From the NCBI GenBank assembly GCA_963920705.1, contig OY987239.1, forward strand, positions 496,001 to 560,000: a stretch of DNA of 64,000 nucleotides, written 5' to 3'. The position numbers were made by a program, and so were the translations under genes. Source of the stretch: Odiellus spinosus (lineage: Eukaryota; Arthropoda; Arachnida; Opiliones; Phalangiidae). The notes beneath the pieces are model-generated. The model was not told the DNA's origin. It made no database searches and saw only the letters and a program-made list of their open reading frames with translations. Positions 46,273 through 54,000 of the stretch are shown here, piece by piece; position 1 is the stretch's first letter, and the number at the start of each line of letters is the position of its first letter.

Positions 46273-47072
46273 GTACTGTGAAAGTTTACGTATTATATAA
46301 GCCTTCAAAAAATCCATCTCATCCCATTAGGTGTTTATCGAAAACCTATAATCACACCCACTCCAGTAGAAGGTTTGGGATAGTTATTTTTTAAATGTAA
46401 GATTTCAATTATTAGAAACAAATGCAGATTGTCACTATTTATATTTCCCCATGTTATTTTCTGTTATCAGTTAATTTAACCCTAAATATAAGCATATTCG
46501 TGTAAGAACTAGTTGGCCTCACCACCTACCCTTAACTCAAGGCTTTAAAATCCATGGTGATGACTTCGTCGTTGCGCAATGGTACATCCATCAATCGGCG
46601 AAAACTTTGATAGGTTCTCCCCTAATTAAAAATATTCAATGCTGTTAATAAAAAGTCCTAAATAATGCATGAAATGATAAATGGTGATTTCTGCCGTAGT
46701 TCGCGTCAATTTCTTCTATTACCTAACATTCCTGGACGTTATCAAGTCTGGCACACGTTATTGATATAACGATCCGATACCTCATTCGCGCGCGGCATTT
46801 GGAGTTAACATATCTCCGTTTTTAGGTTTCTAAGACATACAATAATCAAAAATTTTAAATGGCATTGTGTCCACGGTTTAGATAAAACTTAAGTTTTTTA
46901 AAAAATTATTATCAGAAGGATACTTCATGGACTTGTATTTTTAAAATTTTAATATAAGGTAAAATGTTTATATAATAAAAATTGCAGAAAAATCGCGTTT
47001 TACAATTTGAACCCTCACTCTATTTCGAAACAAATTTGAGTACTAATAAAATTTAAATAATAACAATTTTAG
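46273..47072. other. Intron 3 of recombinase gene
   Basis: About 800 bp with no repeat or gene recognised. Confidence 0.6.
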
Positions 47073-47355
47073 AAGCCAACAAACAAGATTGTAGCCGTGT
47101 TTCCAAAATTCTGAAATTTATGTCGAAATCAGGTGGAAAAAACATCGATTTTGCGATATTTTCAGACACGTCGAAGCTAACCGAGTACATCACGAAACTG
47201 AGGCATTGTGGCGTAAGAGTACACACTAAGAAATCTAGGAATTGAAGCATTATTGATTCAGTTTTTATCCGCTCAGATGACTGCCGAGGCGATTAAAAAT
47301 TTTATTAGCTCCTTTGAGAAGTTTCTTAAATTCGTTTTGCATTGCAAGAATCCCG
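47073..47355 (+). CDS. Recombinase gene exon 4 (frameshifted)
   Basis: Acceptor acaattttag. It encodes DCSRVSKILKFMSKSGG and TEYITKLRHCGVRVHTKK. After one surplus base near 47243 it continues LLIQFLSAQMTAEAIKN and FEKFLKFVLHCKNP. The length is 283 nt instead of a multiple of three. This is the core-binding helical region of the recombinase. Confidence 0.65.
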
Positions 47356-47424
47356 GTAATATTTACAGCACGGTGATAAACTCTCGGTAAAATTATTATA
47401 TTTTAAATTTTTTACGTATTCTAG

Positions 47425-47683
47425 AGGAGTCATTGGAAAAGAATATTGCCCGTTTTGTAAGAAACCTAACCCTCTTAAAAACCTCCAACTCTAAGCGAAT
47501 GAACCAAGAGTCCGTGGAACGGAAATTTGATCTTTTGGTGTCGGACAAAAACCCGCCTAGCATAGGGACAATAATTGAGCCATTTAATAACCGTGATATA
47601 ATTGAAAACGTTAATCATTGTTTGGCTGTTGTCGAAAAGGAAGGCGTTGCTTCTCACGAAGTTGAATACGCAACTGTTGTCCA
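47425..47683 (+). CDS. Recombinase gene exon 5
   Basis: Acceptor gtattctag, donor gtaagc; phase 1 to 2. It encodes EKNIARFVRNLTLLKTSNSK and continues to HEVEYATVVQ, the end of the core-binding region leading into the catalytic domain. Confidence 0.75.
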
Positions 47684-47756
47684 GTAAGCGAATGAAATTA
47701 TTATAAAAAAATCTAAGTCATATCTAACACGTTCGTTCTAAATTAACCAAAAATAG

Positions 47757-47954
47757 GTACTGTTTCGCGTATATAAGCGTAAAGACGGCCCAACGTCCTG
47801 GAGTTGCCAAAAACATGACTCTTCAAGAATACAACTTAGGGCGTATGGATGAAATGGGTGATTACTACATTGTAAATGTAAAAAATCATAAAACCGGCAC
47901 CAAAAGTCCCGCTCACGTAGCTATTACTATGGAAGTTAAAGCCCTGTTTGACAG
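47757..47954 (+). CDS. Recombinase gene exon 6 (catalytic Arg and Lys)
   Basis: Acceptor aaaaatag, donor gtgtga; phase 2 to 2. It encodes TAQRPGVAKNMTLQEY with the first catalytic Arg, and VKNHKTGTKSPAHVAI with the catalytic Lys in the beta-hairpin. Confidence 0.85.
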
Positions 47955-48023
47955 GTGTGAGATACTGCTTGAATTTCGCTAATTAACTAATTATAATGTT
48001 GTTACGTTATTTAAACTTCGTAG

Positions 48024-48131
48024 ATACAGAGACATACTTAGAGCGAAGTTTCCCAAAGCGAGCAGTGAAAAATCATTTTTTCTTACATCTAAAGGAGAAA
48101 AATACTCAAACGCTTCGAAGGTTGTTTCAAG
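48024..48131 (+). CDS. Recombinase gene exon 7
   Basis: Acceptor cttcgtag, donor gtatac; phase 2 to 2. It encodes RDILRAKFPKASSEKSFFLT and GEKYSNASKVVS, the spacer before the second Arg box. Confidence 0.75.
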
Positions 48132-48392
48132 GTATACTTCAATTTCGGTTTTAGCTAATGTTATTATCTTAAATTATAGCTTTTGGGTAGTATTGCACTT
48201 TACCTAACTAACCCATTAAACACTTTTTTTCTGACTAATGTGACCATGGGGAGTTATAAAAATAGTTTAAAAATATTAGGCCGGCGCAAATATTTTTAAT
48301 TTTATTTAAAAATTTCACAATTGCATGTTTTTTACCATAAATTCCGCATACTAGGTTGAGGGGGATACCTTCACGACGGAGATATACCAATG

Positions 48393-48673
48393 CAAGGAGG
48401 ATCAGAGAAGGAGAGGAAATGTGGGGCTGCGTTGAGTTAGAGAGAGAAGAGCCAACCTCCCACTCGGGTGGAAAGGGGGGATAGGAAATTCTCGAGGTAA
48501 ACTGTTGTCACGTGGTCGCTAGCTAGCGCGTCTCATAAAGGATTCGTTTTACCCACGCGACAACATTTTACCACGAAACGTCTCTACCCCCGTTCTCCCA
48601 GAGTGGGAGTTTAGGCCGACGCAGTAGGAACCGCGCCGTCCCCGCATTTCCTCTCCTTCTCTGATCCTCCTTG
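48393..48673. mobile_element. Nested MITE (281 bp) with 7-bp target duplication
   Basis: Ends CAAGGAGGATCAGAGAAGGA and its complement; the perfect arm is about 29 bp. Target duplication accaatg at 48386-48392 and 48674-48680. The interior is GC-rich with inverted cccactcggg / cccagagtggg-like pieces. Confidence 0.9.
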
Positions 48674-48699
48674 ACCAATGTAACTTCAAACATCTATAA

Positions 48700-48860
48700 A
48701 AAGCTAATTATAGAAAAGGGCGCCAGTTCAAAAACCGATATTTTGGAAAAGGCGCCAATATCAAAAACCCCTATTTTGGAAAGGCGCATAGTTAAAAAAA
48801 ACATATTTAAGAAAAGGCGCCTAAATCAAAAGCCCATATTTTGGAATAGGCGCAGTTTTA
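48700..48860. repeat. Minisatellite of about 36 bp, ggcgcc units
   Basis: About four units with ggcgcc, a-tcaaaaacc and atattttggaaaa. Confidence 0.75.
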
Positions 48861-48904
48861 TGTAAGATTTTGAACCTAATTTACTTTTCAATATTTTAGA
48901 AAAT

Positions 48905-49430
48905 TGAAATTGGCGCAAAACACTCTAGAGCCTCATTAGGTTAGCAAATTGAAATTGGCCTAAAACACTGTACAGTCTCAATAGGTTAGCAAATTGAAAT
49001 TGGCCTAAAACACTGTAAAACCCTAATAGTTTAGCAAATTGAAATTCGCCTAAAACAATGTAAAGTCTCAATAGGCTAGCAAATTGAAACTGGCCAAAAA
49101 CACTGTAAAGTCTCAATAGGTAGCAAATTGAAATTGGCATAAAACACTGTAGAGCTTCATTAGCTTAGCAAATTAAAATTTGCCTAAAACACTAAAGTTG
49201 TAATAGGTTAGCAAATTGAAATTAGCCTAAAACACTAAAGTTGTAATAGGTTAGCAAATTGAAATTAGCCTAAAACACTGTTAACTCCTAAGTTATCAAA
49301 TAGAAATTGGCCTAAAACACTGTAAAGTCTCAAAAGGTTAGCAAAGTGAAATTGGCCAAAAACATTGTAAAGTCTCAATAGGTTAGCAAATTGAAATTGG
49401 CCTAAAACATTGTAAAGCTCCTTTAACAAA
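48905..49430. repeat. Minisatellite of about 45 bp, about 11 copies
   Basis: Units with ggttagcaaattgaaattgg, cctaaaacactgtaaagtct and caata. Small open frames on the minus strand come from the repeat. Confidence 0.9.
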
Positions 49431-49603
49431 AACCAATGGGCCTTTTCCAAAATATTAATTTTTATATATGTTTAAACTTACATAGGTACATCTCCGTCGC
49501 GAGTCCGTTACGAAGTTGCGTCCATTCCCAACCCTTGGCAAATTGTGTATGATTGAGTGCGTAATGCACTATGCGGAATTTATGGAACAAAACATGAAAT
49601 TTT

Positions 49604-49643
<40 letters not shown>

Positions 49644-49806
49644 TTGCGGCGTCCCAATATTTTTAACTGTGTTTTTAACATCTCATGGTCTAATTAGTCA
49701 GAAAAATGTGTTTGTTGGGCTAGTTAGGTAACGTGCAATCCTACCAGATTATGTTTGATGCCCTATTGATGTGATATACTTTTAAAACTACCATTTTCTA
49801 TTTAAG

Positions 49807-50030
49807 CTTCTATTTAAAGCATAACCTAGGACCGATTACAGCAACGCTAGCCCGAAAAGCGTATCAAACAGCGGCTGACCGAGATTTAACCGAAACCGAG
49901 AAAAAGTCAGTATCGAGTTTTTTGGCGCACAGCGAGGGCACGGCTGTGCGTAATTACCGTTGGACTAACACGGAAGGCATCGCCAAACAAGTTCGATTAT
50001 TAGCGAGTCTCGAGCCTGAAAATGAAGAGA
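49807..50030 (+). CDS. Recombinase gene exon 8 (catalytic Arg, His, Tyr)
   Basis: Acceptor ttctatttaag, donor gtgagt; phase 2 to 1. It encodes HNLGPITATLARKAYQTAAD and LAHSEGTAVRNYRWTN, with Arg, His and the Tyr nucleophile in the usual spacing. Confidence 0.85.
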
Positions 50031-50149
50031 GTGAGTAGGAAGCACGATTTTCTTAGAAACTTAATTCAGTAGTAATTCTGTAATCGGATAACTGAATTCT
50101 TTAAGCATTTATTCACGAGGGGAAAATTGAATTTATTTCGAATTTCAAC

Positions 50150-50400
50150 AGCTATTTTCTCTGAAGCCTCGGCAGCGGCTTTAGCAATAGCGGTTTCCCA
50201 AAACAGCTGCTTCCTAAAACTGGTTTTTTAATAAATAAACATTCGACGGTTTCTCATAATATCATTTCCTAGTTGGGCAGCTTTAGTACAAGAGTAAAGA
50301 GTCTACATATCCCAGACTTAAGTTGCTAAAATAGCTGTTTCCCGAAACAGAGGGATATTGTGGCTAAAACCCTCGCGGTTTCTCATATGAGGGAATATTA
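50150..50400. repeat. Degenerate minisatellite in recombinase intron 8
   Basis: agcggtttcccaaaacagct, acggtttctcat and gctgtttcccgaaacag pieces, of the same type as 2785-2955. Confidence 0.55.
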
Positions 50401-50614
50401 TTTGGGCGCGTACTTCCGACGGCGCATGCATTATACTCGCCTATATATTGCGCAAAGGAACATGTAACTATTAACATGTAACAAACACTCGCGGGTGTAT
50501 TCTTATACAGCAGTGTCATACATTTTCCCAATAGAACGAATAACCAATGCTAAGCGTGATGAAAGTCTAAAATGGCGTAAATAATCAATTTTTTATTTCT
50601 TATTGATCTTTCAG

Positions 50615-50838
50615 AGAACGAACTTGGCACGGAGAGTCCACTTACTCAAGCAAAAGCCTTCATACTTGACATTTTTCCAGTCGAAGTTGAAGCGGATCTT
50701 CCTTCAGCGGATGTTCTTCGCGAAAAAATCAAGGAAGCTATGAATATCGATGTCACAAGATCGCAAATGGAGAGTGTTAAAGGACACTGGATCTATAAAA
50801 GACTTTTGAAACGAGCAGACTTAGTAGCTAACGAGTAA
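50615..50838 (+). CDS. Recombinase gene exon 9 (C-terminus)
   Basis: Acceptor atctttcag. It encodes NELGTESPLTQAKAFILD, LPSADVLREKIKEA and MESVKGHWIYKRLLKRAD, then stop TAA at 50836. The gagtaatt at the stop is also a possible donor (gtaatt). Used with the acceptor at 50898, it would add 29 residues before another stop. Confidence 0.7.
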
Positions 50839-50898
50839 TTAGATTCGAAATACATAAACAGACATTCTTACTGATATTTATTCACAATTCTAACAGAA

Positions 50899-51015
50899 TT
50901 GCTCGAGACACAAGCTGCAGTGAGCGGGACGCGGAAAATGCCCTTTACGAGAGGAATTGGTACACAAAAAAAAACAGCGATTAAAGTCATGTCCATTGTA
51001 AAAAGCCTCGAAACG
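50899..51015 (+). CDS. Unrecognised gene exon A
   Basis: After acceptor tctaacag. It encodes LLETQAAVSGTRKMPFTRGI and VMSIVKSLET, ending in phase 0 at donor gtatgttc. An internal ATG is at 50938. The frame before ATG is open, so it may equally be an internal exon. Confidence 0.5.
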
Positions 51016-54000
51016 GTATGTTCAATTTTTATTTTGAAAGTGTTAGTACTTTAAGATAAAGAATTGCGTATACGTCAAATTTCTAAAAAAGTGCCTCGGG
51101 AAGAGACATTTTTAATTCAACGTTAGCAGTTGTAAAATTTTGGTTTATGGTGGCACTGTGAAAAAACACTTTTCTGAAAACAGTCGATTATATCAATAAT
51201 TAGTTAACGAAGATAAAACTAAAAACGACCCTAAGAAATAATTTTTAACTAAAAAGAAAGAAGTTTGTCATGATGAGTTAATCGTTTTTTTCTCCGATTT
51301 AAAAAAAAATTACCTTATCCTCGGTCATATACCATAGGACCGAATTCCCATTTGACCAAACGATAAAATAGCAAAGCTCATATAAAAAATAGCCTTCTTG
51401 CGGGTTTCGATTGAATGGTATTTCTTCCTATTCAATCAAAAATTTCTTTACATATAACATATCAATGTTACCACAAGTAAATCATCCGCAAGTGTGTTAG
51501 ACGACATACTGCGGGTAACAGTGTAGTAGACTCTATTTTCTCAGTTCATTGTTTTAATATAAGTATTATGAAATTTGTACAGTATGGCAGCGTGATCGAA
51601 AAGTTTCTCTAACCATATAGTTAACTATACTTGATCTCTTACAAATAACGAAAGAACAACAGTTATATTGGGGCCAGCCTTCAGACAGCTAGGGTTCTTT
51701 ACAACATTTTACCCTATAAGAATTGCGAATCACTTGTTGTTTAAGACCATCACTAGCAAAGACTCAGAGACTTTTATAATTCCCGCCTCTTATTCGCGGC
51801 CATGTGTTAGTCCATTTTGAGCTGGTTAGATTAGACAGGGTTGAGTTATGTTGGGTTAGGTTAGGTAAGATTGGGTTGGGCTGTGTTGGCTTTTTATGTT
51901 TGGTTTAGTTAGCTTTGGGTTTGGTTTTTAGGTTGAGTTAGGTTAGATGTGGTTTGCTTAGGATAGGTTAGGTTAGGTTAGATTAGGGTTGAAAGGTTGT
52001 GTTAGGTTAGGTTGGGTTAGGTTAGGCTGGGTTGAGTTGGATTGGTTTAGGTAAGATTGGGTTTGTTTCGGTTGTGTTAGGTTAGAATTTTAGGATGGGT
52101 TGGGTTTTGGGTTTCGATTGAGTTCGGTTGGGTTGGTCTAGGTAAGGTTAGGTTAGGTAAGGTTAGGTTAGGTTAAGTTAGGGTACGCTAGGTTGGGTTT
52201 GTTTTTGTTGGGTTGGATTCGAACTTTACGATGGGTTGGGATAGGTTTTTAGGTTACGTTAGTTTGTTTTTGGAATCGCCATAGTTTCGGTGGGATAGGT
52301 TTGGGTTAGTTTGGATTTGATTAGGTTTCGTTCTGGGCTACTTTTAAAAATTTTAAGCATTGTACTCCTTAATTGTGGAATTGATATATTCATATTCTAT
52401 AAATAAAATTGATAATTTTCGTCAAATATCTTCCCTGCACGAAATAACATTTCCTGATTAAAATTATTTTTATAATTACTATGTAAAGTTCTGATTTAAT
52501 TTCGCTGTACCTTTCCTCGATGCTGTAGCAGCCCCAAGATCATATAATTTAAAATTATTCTTAAAAATCAACTAAAAACTATTTCAAAATGTTATTTCCT
52601 ATTATCTTGTTTAGTGAAGACACTGGTAATTATTTACAGAATTATAGAATTAATAATACAAAAATAAACTGCACCCGATCGAATCATTCATACGTGATGA
52701 AAATTACTTAAAAATATTAATATTTATCAGTAAGTCGCTTTATAAAGGTAAATTTCAGTGTTTTAGAAATATTTTGTTCTTTTAAACCGTAATTTTTCCT
52801 TAAAATTTCACAAAATATTTAGGTTTAGTGCTCAGTTAACCTAACCAATATCTTTATTAGTCAATCATATCTTACCTAGCAAAGATTTAATCTTAGCGTT
52901 CCCGGGAATTTATTTTTAGTTCCAGCGGGTAAATTTAAACATAGATTATCGTCTCGTTTAACCGAATCTTAAAGCAGTGAAATGCTGTTTATTCGGTCCA
53001 ATGGGACTGTCCCATTTAACCGAATAAAAAATCCACTTAAGTGTGGTTTTTCGGTCGAATGGAAATTCGGTCATATGGGAGACAAGCCGTACCCTCGAAT
53101 GGGACCCGAAAAAGATTTTCATTCACTTGCTCGGCAAGCGGTCCACGTGATCGACAACCAAATAATTGACTTTAAGTTGTTGAAAAATACCATTATTATC
53201 GACCACAAAATGATCGATTCCCAAAACAATGGGATTTGGTTCAATTTAGTCGAGTACGAAAAGACAGACTCAGTTAATCGATCCCCAACAGTATATATGC
53301 TCTTGTCGCATAGGATTGTCTTAATAGAACGTAATAGAATTCCATTCGACCGAAAACCCGCACTCGAATCATATCTTTATAAACCAACGCTAGGTATATA
53401 TTAGTGTTAAAAATTACATTAATTTTTTAGAATGATTCGCTGCCAACATCAACAGCAGGAGAAGCAAAATTGACCACGGCCGATTCAGCTGCTGTTTTGC
53501 AATCAAACTCTTCCGCATTGTTAATCCCTCTTCCGTCACCATCGTCAGCATCTAGCACATCTGAGATTTTCAAGCGTCTTCCGGTACCATCGTCAACATC
53601 TAGCACTTCCGTGCCTTCTAGTCCTACTATACCTTCAAATGCGCAGATCTCCAATGCGAGTTCTTCTAAGCTTGGCGTTAATCCTTCGTTCTCGCTGCCA
53701 ACATCAAGCCATCACAGATCAACAGCAGAACACAAAAAATTGATCACGGCCGAGACGCTCGCTGGTTTACAATCAAACTCTTCCACATTTCTAATCCCTA
53801 TTCCGTCACCATCGATAACATCTAGCACCTCGGAAATTTTAAACCATCTTCCGTTACCATTGTCACCATCAAGCATTTCCGTCTTTTCCAGTCCTACCGT
53901 ACCTTCAAATGCGCAGACTTATAATGCGAGGTCTTCTAAGCTTGGCGTTTATCCTCCTTTACCTACCAATGTCCGTAAACCCACTGAAAAACGAATATTT

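Larger units (their letters stand above)
48183..49745. mobile_element. Foldback element in recombinase intron 7
   Basis: The left arm, gtattgcactttacctaact then ccataaattccgcata, is inverted at the right: tatgcggaatttatgg, then agttaggtaacgtgcaat at 49720-49738. The arms are about 200 bp. Inside lie a nested MITE, two minisatellites and an A run (about 37 A, 49604-49640). Phases show the intron is otherwise normal, so the element would be spliced out. Confidence 0.8.
45026..50838 (+). pseudogene. C2H2 zinc finger + tyrosine recombinase gene, nine exons, one frameshift
   Basis: Nine plus-strand exons with GT-AG borders give about 636 residues. Order: C2H2 finger (about 20-45, CPVCSVNTKGRLPEHFRRAH); acidic/basic linker (about 90-170); N-terminal core-binding helices (about 200-380); catalytic domain (about 385-550); C-terminal helices. 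Recombinase signatures are all present: Arg in AQRPGV, Lys in NHKTGT, Arg in TATLARK, His in LAHSEGT and the presumed nucleophile Tyr in RNYRW. The first residue of the usual HxxR box is not His, as in many animal Crypton-like proteins. All splice phases agree, except that exon 4 has one extra base near 47243. Without it LRHCGVRVHTKK would continue into EALLIQFLS. The gene may be an inactivated Crypton-type transposon or a domesticated gene with an assembly error. A head-to-head relative lies at 3.6-9.8 kb. Confidence 0.8.

Noticed and set aside
46273-46394. Continuation of exon 3 of the recombinase gene past 46272
   Set aside because: The open frame runs on to 46394, but only the donor at 46273 fits the phase of exon 4, whose product matches the core-binding helices.
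52982-53404. 140-residue frame
   Set aside because: Falls within the AATGGGA-type dispersed repeat and has no similarity to a known domain; related copies do not keep the frame.
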